A stretch of 64,000 nucleotides of DNA from Phycisphaerales bacterium. Its GTDB lineage: Bacteria; Planctomycetota; Phycisphaerae; Sedimentisphaerales; Anaerobacaceae. Location: contig PLLP01000002.1 in NCBI GenBank assembly GCA_003141315.1, positions 62,001-126,000 on the forward strand, in the 5' to 3' direction. The position numbers and the translations under genes were made by a program. The notes under the pieces were generated by a model. It saw nothing but the letters and a program-made list of their open reading frames with translations. It did no database searches and was not told where the DNA came from. Below are positions 1-9,201 of the stretch, in pieces (position 1 is the first letter of the stretch; each line of letters begins with the position of its first letter).

Positions 1-1286
1 CCTTTTTCCACCAGCTCCTTAAATAAACGATTCTTCGGAACAAAGTATGGCAATTGCCACAGCGAAATGTGAAACCCCTGCGTCTTCAGGTCCGCTATCA
101 TTTTGTTCGGGTCGCTGAAACGTGACTTGGCAAATTCATAATCGCATCGCCAGTCGGTCTCGAACCAGCCGGTATCGAAATGAATCACATCGCACGGAAT
201 ACGGTTCTCCCGCAGTTTGGCGGCGACATCGCGCCCTTCCTGCTCGGAATAATAGGTAATCCGGCTCATCCACAAACCGAACGACCACAATGGCGGCATC
301 GCGGCTTTGCCCGTCAGATTCGTATATTCGTCGAGAATCTCCTTGGGGCTGCCCAGAAAAACGAACAAATCAGCCGCATCATCGCCAATCATCAAAGAAT
401 AAATTTCGTTGAAATATTTTCCAAAATCACAGGTAATCGGCGACGACGTGTGCATAAATACCCCGTAGCCGCGGCTGCTCATAAAAAACGGCACCGGCTT
501 ATACATCTTCTCGGTCTGGGCACCCCTCGCATCGTCGGCCCACAGGACAACTTTCTGGCCGCGTTTATCCAGCCGCGTGAACGACTCACCGCAACCGAAA
601 ATCTTTTCACCGGGCTCAAGCGAAAATACCGCGTTGAAGCTGCGGGAATAATCCGACGCCCTGCGGACAAACGAAAACGGTAATATCGGCGTAATGCTCG
701 TGCCGTTATCTTTGTTGTGATTGCTCCGCGTCAGCAGTTTCCCATCGGCGTCCCGCAATTCGATGTGCCACGGATTTTTCAGAATAGTGATTGACCCGCA
801 AGAGCTCGAATAACGGTGACCGCCCGCAACCGCGCTGTATTTCCACGCCCCTTTATCGCTCGTGGCTTTGCCGCCGGCCAGCATAAGAGATTGCCCGTCA
901 GACTTAGATTCCAAACCGCTTTTCATACGGATTCGGATTGTCCGCGGCGAAATAAATTCCACCGAAAACGGCAGGGCCGGCGATTCGGCGTATTCGGAAC
1001 CGGGAAATTCATTGGCCCGCACGGATTTAGGGGCGGCAAAAATATTATTAAACGCCACATTGGTAGCGTACACGTTCCGGCGATAGACAATTTTGCCCGT
1101 CGCGGTATTGGGGTCGAATTCGGTCAGACTGTCAGCCAGATAATAGGTGTTGGTAAAATCCCGAAAATCGCCGCTGATGTCAACCGGCTCATTGAGCAGT
1201 GTAAAGGAATTGGCTGTCGCCGGCGTTGAAAAAAAAGAAACCGTCGCAGCAAACAATAAAGAAGAAATAATTTGTCTGGGATTCAT
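1..1286 (-). CDS. GH31 family alpha-glycosidase (alpha-xylosidase/alpha-glucosidase type), 3' end outside window
   Basis: Read on the minus strand from the ATG at 1286, a frame stays open to the window edge (about 428 codons). It starts with a clear signal peptide (MNPRQIISSLLFAATVSFFS, then TPATANS), so the product is exported. The N-terminal half is the beta-sandwich typical of GH31 enzymes. Near the edge come the hallmark start of the catalytic barrel (PPLWSFGLWMSR) and the segment DVIHFDTGWFETDWRCDYEF, as in YicI-like alpha-xylosidases. The catalytic nucleophile Asp would lie beyond position 1, so activity cannot be judged. GH31 members remove alpha-linked xylose or glucose from oligosaccharides; xyloglucan-derived substrates would fit the arabinose genes further on, but that is inference. 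Confidence 0.85.
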   Translation of the reverse strand, partial: MNPRQIISSLLFAATVSFFSTPATANSFTLLNEPVDISGDFRDFTNTYYLADSLTEFDPNTATGKIVYRRNVYATNVAFNNIFAAPKSVRANEFPGSEYAESPALPFSVEFISPRTIRIRMKSGLESKSDGQSLMLAGGKATSDKGAWKYSAVAGGHRYSSSCGSITILKNPWHIELRDADGKLLTRSNHNKDNGTSITPILPFSFVRRASDYSRSFNAVFSLEPGEKIFGCGESFTRLDKRGQKVVLWADDARGAQTEKMYKPVPFFMSSRGYGVFMHTSSPITCDFGKYFNEIYSLMIGDDAADLFVFLGSPKEILDEYTNLTGKAAMPPLWSFGLWMSRITYYSEQEGRDVAAKLRENRIPCDVIHFDTGWFETDWRCDYEFAKSRFSDPNKMIADLKTQGFHISLWQLPYFVPKNRLFKELVEK

Positions 1287-1332
1287 CAGATTTTCCTTCC
1301 TTAATAATATAAAATTGCCCTGTAGAAAGTTT

Positions 1333-1367
1333 GTCATTGCGAATCCACCGCAGGCAAAAAAGCAATC
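1333..1367. repeat. GTCATTGCGA...GCAATC dispersed repeat
   Basis: Short intergenic inverted repeat with ends GTCATTGCGA and GCAATC. It lies between the GH31 gene and the membrane protein gene. A second copy in the other orientation lies at 42486-42517. This kind of element is common between genes in many environmental bacteria. The middle here holds a CCGC/GCGG-type fragment, so the copy looks composite. Confidence 0.6.
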
Positions 1368-1375
1368 TATCGGCT

Positions 1376-2326
1376 CTAAACCTGAGGCAGAGGAACAACC
1401 GACTTCGGAATAAACACGTCGAATTCCGGGCCGAACTGACGCAGGTAGTATAACGAATATGACCTGCTGAATGCGAGAACCGGCAGCAAAACAACCGCCC
1501 ATACATAAGGCAGTGCAAGCAAAACCATTACGCAGCAGCCCCCAAAGCAGCACAGGCAGCAGGGCGCAATATAACGAATAGCGAAGATGATAATGCTGAG
1601 AACGATTTGAAACAGGATATACAGGAAAAATTCGCCTTTATTCGATGATAATAATACCAGGAAAATTCGCCAGCCCTCCGCGGGCCCGCATCGCCGCAAA
1701 TACATTATCGGCACGACAAAATCGGTTGTGAACTTAAAGAAAATCGCCATCACAATTGCCGCGCATATAAACAAAAGCACCGCTGGTATCAGGCAGGTTA
1801 CCCCAGCAACGGCCGATATGCCGCGTTCTACGATGAGCAGCGCAAATATAATTATCGCAACCACAAAAAATGCTATAACGAAAAATGATATAATCCCCGC
1901 AATGAGTTTGAAAACAAACAGCCTGTTGCCTTCTTTGCTGTATTGATTCCAGGGCAGCTCTACTCCGGCCTCGTTGTTCGCGATACAATGCAGAAACATA
2001 AACTGGCCCCTGCTGCGAAGCCAGGAAAAGACAATACTCACGGCAATAATTAAAATTAAAACAACCGCTCCTATCGCAATTACGAGAGGCCAGTTCTCGT
2101 TCACAAAATTCGCCACCTCGGAAGGAATCTGCGAAAAATTTCGGTTGTTGTTCGCCCTGTAGTTAAAATTCGATATTCCTCCCTCACCGAGGTACGCAAG
2201 CCAGGCGCAGAAACCAATCGCCAGCCACCTCGGGAAATCGAAAGGCCGCAGCAGAACCTCCTTTACCCTCTCCAGCGCAACACTCACCGGCTCGATTACA
2301 CTAATGTGCCTGCTTTCCTCTGTCAT
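1376..2326 (-). CDS. Polytopic membrane protein of unknown function
   Basis: 316-residue integral membrane protein with about six hydrophobic segments (around residues 30-45, 80-105, 140-200, 235-265 and 270-300). The N-terminus is soluble and reads ISVIEPVSVALERVKEVLLR. The ATG at 2326 has a GAGG ribosome site about 8 bases upstream. The arrangement resembles uncharacterised multi-pass proteins found beside small membrane proteins in Planctomycetes; I do not recognise a function. The next gene upstream (2379-2687) is also a small membrane protein on the same strand 52 bases away, so the two are probably co-transcribed. Confidence 0.75.
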   Translation of the reverse strand: MTEESRHISVIEPVSVALERVKEVLLRPFDFPRWLAIGFCAWLAYLGEGGISNFNYRANNNRNFSQIPSEVANFVNENWPLVIAIGAVVLILIIAVSIVFSWLRSRGQFMFLHCIANNEAGVELPWNQYSKEGNRLFVFKLIAGIISFFVIAFFVVAIIIFALLIVERGISAVAGVTCLIPAVLLFICAAIVMAIFFKFTTDFVVPIMYLRRCGPAEGWRIFLVLLSSNKGEFFLYILFQIVLSIIIFAIRYIAPCCLCCFGGCCVMVLLALPYVWAVVLLPVLAFSRSYSLYYLRQFGPEFDVFIPKSVVPLPQV

Positions 2327-2378
2327 TACGAGACCTCATCCTGTTCGCTGTTTCAGATCCCCGACCGTTTTAAAAGGA

Positions 2379-2687
2379 TTAAACGACTGTCGGATTCGAA
2401 CAGCCGCCTTGTCCACCCGTGGCAGGCGACTTTAAATTTTGAATCTCTTTGTGGATTGGCCAATCGCCGAACGCAAGCATAAGAATCACTACGATATTTC
2501 CTATCGGCACCAACCACAATAGCCCCCACGCCCAGTTGTACCCGGCCTTCTTGAATATCCTGCAGAAAGACCACGTGAACAGAATTGCCATCAGCAGCAC
2601 GATAATGGCTATAAAAACAACCATCATTACCGCCAGTATAACGGCGGCCGCTTCCGCATCGTTAGGATGTGCAAAAACATCATGCAT
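2379..2687 (-). CDS. Small two-helix membrane protein
   Basis: 102-residue protein starting MHDVFAHPNDAEA. The start at 2687 is preferred over an upstream ATG at 2744 because a strong AAGGAG site lies 8 bases before it. It has two hydrophobic helices (about residues 13-38 and 52-74) joined by RIFKKAGYNWAWGLLWLVP, a layout seen in small inner-membrane proteins of unknown function. The C-terminal tail is short and glycine-rich. It heads a probable two-gene operon with the polytopic membrane protein. Confidence 0.7.
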   Translation of the reverse strand: MHDVFAHPNDAEAAAVILAVMMVVFIAIIVLLMAILFTWSFCRIFKKAGYNWAWGLLWLVPIGNIVVILMLAFGDWPIHKEIQNLKSPATGGQGGCSNPTVV

Positions 2688-3045
2688 ATTTACTCTCCTT
2701 AAAAAAACAACCGTGAATATATCTCTTTTCGTGGAATTACACAAGCCTTTTCTTTCGTTTAGCCCCCGCAGGCCGACTTAATTCCCACCCTTCCCTATGT
2801 GCCTTTGTGCCTCTGTTCCTTAATTAGTCGTTAGTATTTAGTATTCAGTATTTAGTTATAAAAATCCGTGCAATCCACAGTTTCATTTTTTTATCCTTTC
2901 TCACCATTACGCCTGCCCGTATTTCTTTAGAAAAATTTCACCGCTGGCCGATATAAACCTTGTTGGTAATGTTAAAAATCGGGTCTAAACAGACTTTGAA
3001 TCGCCCGTTCCCGCACCTTTTTATCGGACTGTAAAGGAAACGCTT
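2688..3045. other. Intergenic region, about 360 bases, upstream of ftsK
   Basis: No gene found. It holds remnants of dispersed repeats: a 'ccctatgtgcctttgtgcctctg' type tract near 2791-2815 (related tracts near 9215, 33250, 48690 and 50660), a tandem of TTTAGTATT-like units at 2830-2855, and an 'aatccgtgcaatccacag' type tract near 2864-2882. The divergent promoters for ftsK and the small membrane protein gene should lie here, but I could not assign one securely. Confidence 0.6.
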
Positions 3046-5574
3046 GTGAAAAAGAAACGCACGCAGAGCCACCTCATCGCCGCAGGAAGTATCGGCATAG
3101 TTTTACTTCTCATCCTTTTTTTCAGCTGCCTTTCCTTCAACATAGGCGACTGGCCAAGCCCTTACAGTTCGCCGCATAACAATCCAGCGAAAAACTGGTG
3201 CGGCTCCGCCGGCGCATTCTGTGCCTATCATCTGCTTTATCTGCTCGGCCCGGGCGTCTTTATCCTTATCATTTTCAGCGGCTGGCTGCTCGTCCTAAAA
3301 GTCGTCGGCCAAATCGACCCAAAATTCGCAGATAAAAAAGTCGCCCAGCCTGCGATGCGTTCCACCGGTGCGGCGATACTCACTTTGGCAATCTCCGCCA
3401 CCTTTTTTTGCCTCTGGCCGCACAGCGCATTCCAGTTCCCTATTGGTTCAGGAGGCCTGCTCGGCGTAGGCGCAGCCGTATTCCTTAAATCCCATTTCGC
3501 CGCATTCGGGGCATTCCTCCTTCTGCTCGCACTCTGGGCGGTCGGCGGCCTTCTGCTTGCTGATGACCTCGTTGTGATGGCGCTGCAGCACACAGGACAC
3601 GGCTTCGTTAAAGGATTGGGTCTCGTTGTGCCAGCCTGGACAACCGCCATCGAGCATTCGGAAAACGTAAAAGACATCTGGCGCCGCCTCAGCCTGAAAC
3701 AAAAGAACCTCACCCCGCAGGAACAACTGCTCTTATCGCTCAACAGAAACAAACAACACGGAGATGGCGCTGGGACTTTAACGCCCGCCTCCGCACAAGC
3801 AGGCGTTTCTGACATAAAAGAGATAAAAAATACCGAAAATATCGGCCGCCCGCAATCATCTAAACTGGAAAAACTTACGCCGGAATCATCTTTCTCCGGG
3901 CAAATCAGCGTCCAGTCCCGGCAGGGTCGGCAACTTGACAATCAGCAAAATCCCGATGCATTCGATGATTACGTCCTGCCCAACATCGACCTGCTTTCCG
4001 AGCCGGAATACACCTTCTCCGAACTGCAGGGCAAGGTCGTACAATCCAAGGCCGCCGCACTCGAAAAATTGCTCGCGGAATTCGACGTCAATGCCAAGGT
4101 CGTCGCCGCCGAGACAGGCCCGGTCGTGACGATGTTCGAGCTCGAACTGGCACCGGGCGTAAAGGTAAGCCACATAAGCTCGCTCTCCAATGATATTGCC
4201 CGCGCACTTTCCGCCGGCGCCGTCCGCGTCGTCGCACCTATGCCCGGCAAACACACCATCGGTATCGAAGTGCCTAACCTCGAAAAAGAAAGAGTCCGTA
4301 TGAAGGATATCATCAGGCTCGCCGCAAATAAACCCGGCAATATGCAGGTGCCCCTCTTCCTCGGCAAAGATTCCGCAGGCGAAGCGCTCATCAGCGACCT
4401 CACCGATATGCCGCACCTGCTCATCGCAGGCACCACAGGCTCCGGCAAAAGCGTCTGCATCAACAGTATAATCGCGAGTATCCTCCTGACGAAAAGACCC
4501 GACGAGGTGAAGCTCATCCTCATCGACCCGAAAATGGTCGAGATGACCGCCTTCAGCACCATCCCGCACCTGATGTGCCCCATCGTCACCGAGACCAACC
4601 GCGCCGTCCAAATCCTCGAATGGGCCACCGTCAAAATGGACGAACGATACGCACTGCTCGCAGAGGCCCGCGTCAAAAATATCAAGGAATTCAATAGTCT
4701 CGGCTCGGAAGAAATCATCAAACGCTTCGACCCCACCAGCCCCGAGGAAGAAGCCAAAATCCCAAAGAGACTGCCCTATATTATAATCGTCATCGACGAG
4801 CTGGCTGACCTTATGATGACCGCCCCGAAAGAAATCGAGGCCTACATCGTCCGCCTCGCGCAGAAAAGCCGAGCCGTCGGAATCCACATCGTCCTCGCAA
4901 CGCAGCGTCCGCAGGCAACCGTCGTGACAGGCCTTATAAAATCCAATATGCCAAGCCGTATCGGCTTCCGCGTCGCAGCGAAAATGGACAGCCGAATCAT
5001 TCTCGACCAGAACGGCGCCGAAGCGCTGCTCGGCCAGGGCGATATGCTCTTCCTCAAGCCCGGCACCAGCGACCTCATCCGCGCACAAGGCACGTTTGTC
5101 GATGAGCAGGAAGTCAAAAAAATCGTCAGGCACCTCAAGGAAATCGCCGAGCCGCAATTCCACCCCGAGCTCACCCAGCTGAACCGCATCGACATATCGG
5201 ATATGGAAACCGACGAACTCTTCGACGAGGCCGTCCGAATCGTCCTCGAAAGCGAACGCGGCTCCGTCTCACTCTTGCAGCGAAGACTCGCCGTCGGCTA
5301 CGCACGCGCATCGCGAATGATTGAGGCGATGGCCTCTATGGGCATCCTCGGCGAATACAAAGGCAGCCAGGCCCGCGAAGTCCTCATCACCGTCGAGGAT
5401 TACGAACGATTGAGACAGCAACGCGAATCCGCCGCAGCCGCCGGACACGCTGAACAAGCCGAACCTCATCAGGCTGCTGACGATGAAAAAATCGCTGATG
5501 AAGATGAATCCGAGCCTGTCGCCAAATCCACCAAACCGAAACACCAAAACGCCTCCATTGCAGAAGAAGATTAA
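3046..5574 (+). CDS. ftsK: DNA translocase FtsK/SpoIIIE
   Basis: 842-residue membrane-anchored DNA pump that clears and sorts chromosome termini at the division septum. The GTG start at 3046 follows AAAGGAAA. Four to five N-terminal membrane helices (residues 10-185) are followed by a short linker, the alpha/beta domains with the Walker A motif GTTGSGKSV (about 462-470), the Walker B segment IIIVIDELADLMM (about 579-591), the ATQRP motif, and a C-terminal winged-helix gamma domain (about 715-780, SERGSVSLLQRRLAVGYARA) that would read polar guide sequences. The tail is acidic and low-complexity. The linker is short compared with Escherichia coli FtsK. A terminator follows at 5610. Confidence 0.97.
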   Translation: MKKKRTQSHLIAAGSIGIVLLLILFFSCLSFNIGDWPSPYSSPHNNPAKNWCGSAGAFCAYHLLYLLGPGVFILIIFSGWLLVLKVVGQIDPKFADKKVAQPAMRSTGAAILTLAISATFFCLWPHSAFQFPIGSGGLLGVGAAVFLKSHFAAFGAFLLLLALWAVGGLLLADDLVVMALQHTGHGFVKGLGLVVPAWTTAIEHSENVKDIWRRLSLKQKNLTPQEQLLLSLNRNKQHGDGAGTLTPASAQAGVSDIKEIKNTENIGRPQSSKLEKLTPESSFSGQISVQSRQGRQLDNQQNPDAFDDYVLPNIDLLSEPEYTFSELQGKVVQSKAAALEKLLAEFDVNAKVVAAETGPVVTMFELELAPGVKVSHISSLSNDIARALSAGAVRVVAPMPGKHTIGIEVPNLEKERVRMKDIIRLAANKPGNMQVPLFLGKDSAGEALISDLTDMPHLLIAGTTGSGKSVCINSIIASILLTKRPDEVKLILIDPKMVEMTAFSTIPHLMCPIVTETNRAVQILEWATVKMDERYALLAEARVKNIKEFNSLGSEEIIKRFDPTSPEEEAKIPKRLPYIIIVIDELADLMMTAPKEIEAYIVRLAQKSRAVGIHIVLATQRPQATVVTGLIKSNMPSRIGFRVAAKMDSRIILDQNGAEALLGQGDMLFLKPGTSDLIRAQGTFVDEQEVKKIVRHLKEIAEPQFHPELTQLNRIDISDMETDELFDEAVRIVLESERGSVSLLQRRLAVGYARASRMIEAMASMGILGEYKGSQAREVLITVEDYERLRQQRESAAAAGHAEQAEPHQAADDEKIADEDESEPVAKSTKPKHQNASIAEED

Positions 5575-5609
5575 TCAACTCTTCCTTCTTGCATTTAGTA
5601 TTCCTAAAG

Positions 5610-5636
5610 CCCCCAACTCTATGTTGGGGGTTTTTG
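5610..5636 (+). terminator. Intrinsic terminator after ftsK
   Basis: Perfect 8-bp stem CCCCCAAC/GTTGGGGG with a 5-base loop, followed by TTTTTG. It is preceded by TTCCTAAAG, the same lead-in as the hairpin at 25663, so this is a recurring terminator family. Confidence 0.85.
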
Positions 5637-5835
5637 TTTAGTTCGCCGAAGGCGAATCCACCTCCGGCGGACCGACTAAGGATTATCCCGCCTTTTTTTG
5701 TGTTTTTAAAATCTGTGTAATCTGTGGCTAAATATTATTTGCTCTCGACGTTATATTCCTGCGGTTTGCCAGGCAAAAGCGCATCTCGGCAAAAAAAACT
5801 GTAAAAGTTTCAGGATTTGGCTATAATCTCGGCGT

Positions 5836-6654
5836 ATGATGAATTTCATAAAAAGATTGCTGGCTATTCCCGTAAGGCTTCTTGCCCGGCTGCTCGGCAC
5901 CGGCAACTATTTCAACACGACCGCATTATGGTCGGCCGTCTTCAACCTAACCGCATCAGGCGAGGACGGCACAAGCCTGCTCTATGCAATCTATATTAGA
6001 AACGGCCTCGATAAAACCCGCTTGGCCGCCCGGAATATTATCACCATCTCGCAATCCGCCCGCCCTGCCGTCATCATCGCCAGCCTCGAATTTCGCGAAG
6101 GCAATATCAGCGAGGCCAACCAGTGGGTGAAACTCGCCACTGACAGCAACGCAAAAGACATCGAGCAGCTTTTGGTTATAAAATTATACCTTACCGAATT
6201 CTTTTCCGAGTATGACAAAAAAATCATTATCGAGGAAATCCTTTCCAAAAATTATCTGCCGATGGAGGTGACAAGGCTTGCCCTCATCGAAAAGGCTTTT
6301 CTTGCGCTCGAGGAAAAGGACTGGCCTGGCGCGGGGAAAATCGCCGACCGAATCCTTTCCGTTGAGGAGCATTTTGCTGCCCGAATCGTCAAGGCCGCCG
6401 TTGCGATGGTGAATAAAAACCTCACCGCCGCCGAGCAGCTCTTGAAAAAGGCGCAGCACAAAACCGCCGCTGCCCAGTTCTACCCGCTCGCTTCACACGC
6501 CCTTCTCTGCGTCGGGAATACCGAAATGGCTATGGAATATCTCTGTAGGGCCGGCAAACTCGACAGCCGCCTTATTCAATCAAACACAACCCTCGGCAAA
6601 TTCGCCCGCTCGCAGGAATTTGCCGACTACTGCCGCAGGAGGCAACAGCAATGA
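5836..6654 (+). CDS. TPR-like helical repeat protein, unknown function
   Basis: 272 residues. The N-terminus is basic and amphipathic (MMNFIKRLLAIPVRLLARLLG), perhaps a membrane-associated helix. The rest is alpha-helical with TPR-like spacing, for example AAVAMVNKNLTAAEQLLKKA and LASHALLCVGNTEMAMEYLC. No catalytic motif is visible. The last four bases overlap the start of the site-2 protease gene (ATGA junction), so translation is probably coupled and the two proteins may act together, for example as substrate adaptor and membrane protease; that role is inference. Confidence 0.75.
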   Translation: MMNFIKRLLAIPVRLLARLLGTGNYFNTTALWSAVFNLTASGEDGTSLLYAIYIRNGLDKTRLAARNIITISQSARPAVIIASLEFREGNISEANQWVKLATDSNAKDIEQLLVIKLYLTEFFSEYDKKIIIEEILSKNYLPMEVTRLALIEKAFLALEEKDWPGAGKIADRILSVEEHFAARIVKAAVAMVNKNLTAAEQLLKKAQHKTAAAQFYPLASHALLCVGNTEMAMEYLCRAGKLDSRLIQSNTTLGKFARSQEFADYCRRRQQQ

Positions 6655-7232
6655 ATCTCCAATTAGCTATTGTTTTACTGCCGGGCCTGATTATCGGACT
6701 GACAATCCACGAGGCTTCGCACGCCCTTTCCGCAAAACTCCTCGGCGACAGAACGGCCTATAAAATGGGCCGTGTAAGCCTGAATCCCTTCAGACACCTC
6801 TCGCTGCTCGGCACCGCCGTCCTTTTTTTGGTCGGATTTGGCTGGGGAAAACCCGTCCTCGTCAACCTCTACAACTTCAAAAAACCCAAACTCCACTATC
6901 TGCTCACGTCCCTGGCGGGGCCCTTCTCGAACCTGCTCCTCGCTGCCGCCGCTCTCGGAACTCTTTACCTTAAGCCCTACTGGGTTATCTCTTTTCTCGC
7001 TTACAGCGTATTTTTTGTCAATATTATCCTTTTTGTTGTCAATCTTGTCCCGATTCCGCCTTTAGACGGCAGCAAAATCTGGCCCTGCCTTATCCCAGGA
7101 CTGCGACCGGTCGTTTCTGCGAAATGGTCGATGTTTTGGGTAGTCTTTCTTATTATTATCTTTTACACCAACGCTATTGGTTGGCTGATTGGGCATGTTT
7201 TTGCACTTCTTACACCCCTTTTGCCGGCCTGA
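6651..7232 (+). CDS. Site-2 protease family (M50) intramembrane metalloprotease
   Basis: 193-residue polytopic protein. Helix 1 carries the zinc motif HEASH (HExxH, in GLTIHEASHALSAKLLGD, about residues 17-37). Near residue 135 is the second conserved element PIPPLDGSKIW, whose Asp completes the metal site in this family. It matches the small Rip/YwhC-like M50 class, which lacks a PDZ domain and cuts membrane proteins within the bilayer. It overlaps the upstream TPR-like gene by 4 bases. The substrate is unknown. Confidence 0.9.
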   Translation: MNLQLAIVLLPGLIIGLTIHEASHALSAKLLGDRTAYKMGRVSLNPFRHLSLLGTAVLFLVGFGWGKPVLVNLYNFKKPKLHYLLTSLAGPFSNLLLAAAALGTLYLKPYWVISFLAYSVFFVNIILFVVNLVPIPPLDGSKIWPCLIPGLRPVVSAKWSMFWVVFLIIIFYTNAIGWLIGHVFALLTPLLPA

Positions 7233-7518
7233 ACCTTAAAATTATAAATGTCAATATGGGTAAAATCTATAAATTTTTGCCCTGCCCCCATACTTCCCAA
7301 GTTGAGCAGCTTATATCAGTATGCCAAACGCATTTATTACAGGTCTAATTTTCTTATTCAAATTTTCACGCCGCAAAACCTTAATCTTTCCTTATTTCCC
7401 ACGATAAAGTCTTGTTAGAAGGATGCTCTTTAAATGGAACGGAACTGTTTCCTTAACCGAAGGAGGCCTCAAAAGGGCCAAAAGCATTTTAAAATGTTTT
7501 TTTTAAGGGGTCAAACGT

Positions 7519-8328
7519 ATGTTAGCAATCAAGAACAACATTATGGCTACAAACGCCGCGAGGCATTTGAGCCAAAGCTATGACAGCTTGGCAAAATCAG
7601 TCGAAAGGCTGTCATCTGGTCAGCGTATCAATAGCGCTAAGGACGACGCTGCTGGCTTGGCCGTGAGAGAGCTGATGAGAGCGGATATCGCTGTCATACA
7701 GCAGGGAACTCGTAACGCACAGGATGGCGTAAGTATGCTGCAGACCATGGAAGGTGCAATGGGCACTATAGATAGCGCCCTGGTCCGTATGAAACAGCTC
7801 GCAGAACAAGCCGCCACAGGTTCATATTCAGCCGCACAGCGGTCAATTATGAACAGCGAGTTCGGCGAAATGGCCAACGAAATCGAGCGTATTGCCACTT
7901 CAACGTCATTTAACGGAATCAAGATGCTCGATAACTCCGCCACAGTGACAGTTCATTTCGGCGGCACAAACGACTACATTGATATTACCGGCAGCAAGAT
8001 GACCAAGGCCGGCCTCGGCGTCTCTTCTGTAAGCATTGCCTCCGCAACAAGCGCAACAGCAGCCCTGGCCACTTTGGACAGCGCCATCAGCACAAAGGAT
8101 ACCGCCCGTGCAAAATTCGGTTATAAGATGAACCGTCTCGAAAGCACGGTCGAGGTGCTCAACATTCAGTCTGAGAACCTCTCGACATCCGAGTCGCGTG
8201 TATCAGACGTTGATGTTGCGACCGAAATGGCAGCTATGACAAGAAATCAGGTGTTGGCACAGGCCGGCGTTGCCATGTTGGCACAGGCCAATACTACACC
8301 TCAGATGGCTCTTACTCTCCTTAGATAA
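7519..8328 (+). CDS. fliC: Flagellin, short form
   Basis: 269-residue flagellin with both conserved terminal parts. The N-terminal D0/D1 segment includes SVERLSSGQRINSAKDDAAGLAV and TRNAQDGVSMLQTMEGAM. The C-terminal segment includes ARAKFGYKMNRLESTVEVLN, SRVSDVDVATEMAAMTRNQVL and a terminal LTLLR. Between them only about 60 residues replace the usual surface domains D2/D3, so the filament would be thin and smooth. AAGGGG precedes the ATG by 8 bases. A hairpin follows at 8355 and then fliS, the flagellin chaperone; no other flagellar gene is in the window. Confidence 0.95.
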   Translation: MLAIKNNIMATNAARHLSQSYDSLAKSVERLSSGQRINSAKDDAAGLAVRELMRADIAVIQQGTRNAQDGVSMLQTMEGAMGTIDSALVRMKQLAEQAATGSYSAAQRSIMNSEFGEMANEIERIATSTSFNGIKMLDNSATVTVHFGGTNDYIDITGSKMTKAGLGVSSVSIASATSATAALATLDSAISTKDTARAKFGYKMNRLESTVEVLNIQSENLSTSESRVSDVDVATEMAAMTRNQVLAQAGVAMLAQANTTPQMALTLLR

Positions 8329-8354
8329 TTAGACAACATAGAATGAATAACAGG

Positions 8355-8386
8355 GGAGATGCCCGAAAGCAATTTCGGGCATCTCC
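8355..8386 (+). terminator. Strong hairpin between flagellin gene and fliS
   Basis: Perfect 14-bp stem GGAGATGCCCGAAA/TTTCGGGCATCTCC with a GCAA loop, 26 bases after the flagellin stop. There is no long U tract, so it may be an mRNA-stabilising or partially terminating hairpin that lowers fliS expression relative to flagellin. Confidence 0.7.
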
Positions 8387-8452
8387 TCATAATTAAAAAA
8401 GTCATTTTAGATATTCTTTAATTCCAAATTTAAATGTGTACGGGGTAAAACT

Positions 8453-8812
8453 ATGAACGGAATCGATGCTTACAAAGAAACTTCCGTCACCACTCAAAAT
8501 AAAGGCCGCCTCATCGTTCTACTTTACGAAGGCGCTATCAAGTTTATGTATCTGGCCATCGATGAACTCGAAGCAGGCAACTACGAGGCGAAGAGCAGAT
8601 ACCTAATCAAGGCGCAAAATGTAATCAGCGAGCTAAACGCCGTCCTCGATATGGAAAAAGGAGGCCAGATTGCCGCCAATCTCCGCAGCCTCTACAATTT
8701 TATGAGCAACAGCCTCGCGCGGGCCAACACCAAACAAGACCCCGAAATGATTCGTCAGATTATAAAACTCGCCGAGGAGCTTAACGAAAGCTTCAAGGCT
8801 ATCAGCCCATAA
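8453..8812 (+). CDS. fliS: Flagellar secretion chaperone FliS
   Basis: 119-residue all-helical protein. It has the FliS signature: DAYKETSVTTQNKGRLIVLLYEGAI near the N-terminus, then LIKAQNVISELNAVLDMEKGG and LYNFMSNSLARAN. FliS binds the C-terminus of newly made flagellin and prevents premature polymerisation before export. Its place just after the flagellin gene fits. Length is normal for the family. Confidence 0.93.
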   Translation: MNGIDAYKETSVTTQNKGRLIVLLYEGAIKFMYLAIDELEAGNYEAKSRYLIKAQNVISELNAVLDMEKGGQIAANLRSLYNFMSNSLARANTKQDPEMIRQIIKLAEELNESFKAISP

Positions 8813-8829
8813 AAATTATCGCAAAAATT

Positions 8830-9201
8830 ATGAAAAAAAGCAGGCCACTTCTATTACTTCTAATCGCGGCAGCCTGCACCTTTGCTGCCCTTGCATCTCC
8901 CGCAATCCGCGGCTCAGGCAGCAAAGTCTACGAAGTCCGCCCGCAAATCAACATCCCCGAATACCAGCTATATCCATCTAATACGACCGCCTCCGATGAA
9001 AAATTATCCGCCGTCTTCACTGAGCTGGAAACCATCTCCGAAAAACTGGATTCGATAGATTCAAAATTGGCAAAGCTATCCGACAGACTTGAGAAAATTG
9101 AAAACGTGGTTCTTCCAAACAAGGCTCAGAAGGCTGTATCCGGCAATACTGCTGCAATTGACCAGAACCAGATTAAACCCGTCCTGCCTGCTAAAAAATA
9201 A
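8830..9201 (+). CDS. Small exported coiled-coil protein, unknown function
   Basis: 123 residues. The N-terminal signal/anchor (KKSRPLLLLLIAAACTFAAL) could be a type I or type II signal (AAC near position 16). Residues about 55-93 form a heptad-patterned coiled coil (AVFTELETISEKLDSIDSKL, then AKLSDRLEKIENVV). The tail is unstructured. It starts 17 bases after fliS, so it may share that transcript, but no flagellar family is recognised. Confidence 0.65.
   Translation: MKKSRPLLLLLIAAACTFAALASPAIRGSGSKVYEVRPQINIPEYQLYPSNTTASDEKLSAVFTELETISEKLDSIDSKLAKLSDRLEKIENVVLPNKAQKAVSGNTAAIDQNQIKPVLPAKK

Noticed and set aside
180-1413. Several plus-strand frames over the left edge
   Set aside because: They lie opposite the GH31 gene, whose minus-strand reading gives a signal peptide and family motifs.
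2385-2410. GATTCGAAC resembling a tRNA T-loop
   Set aside because: No acceptor or anticodon stem around it; it lies in the end of a small membrane-protein gene.
2830-2855. Tandem TTTAGTATT-like units as a possible CRISPR remnant
   Set aside because: Units are too short, without spacers of constant size, and no cas gene is present.
3886-5163. Long open frame of 425 codons opposite ftsK
   Set aside because: It is a minus-strand shadow of the strongly supported FtsK gene, with composition typical of a high-GC third-position antisense frame and no family match.
7400-7518. Sigma-28 (TAAAGTCT) or sigma-54 (TGGAACGGAACT) promoter before flagellin
   Set aside because: The downstream elements do not match either consensus (no GCCGATAA, no GC at the -12 position).
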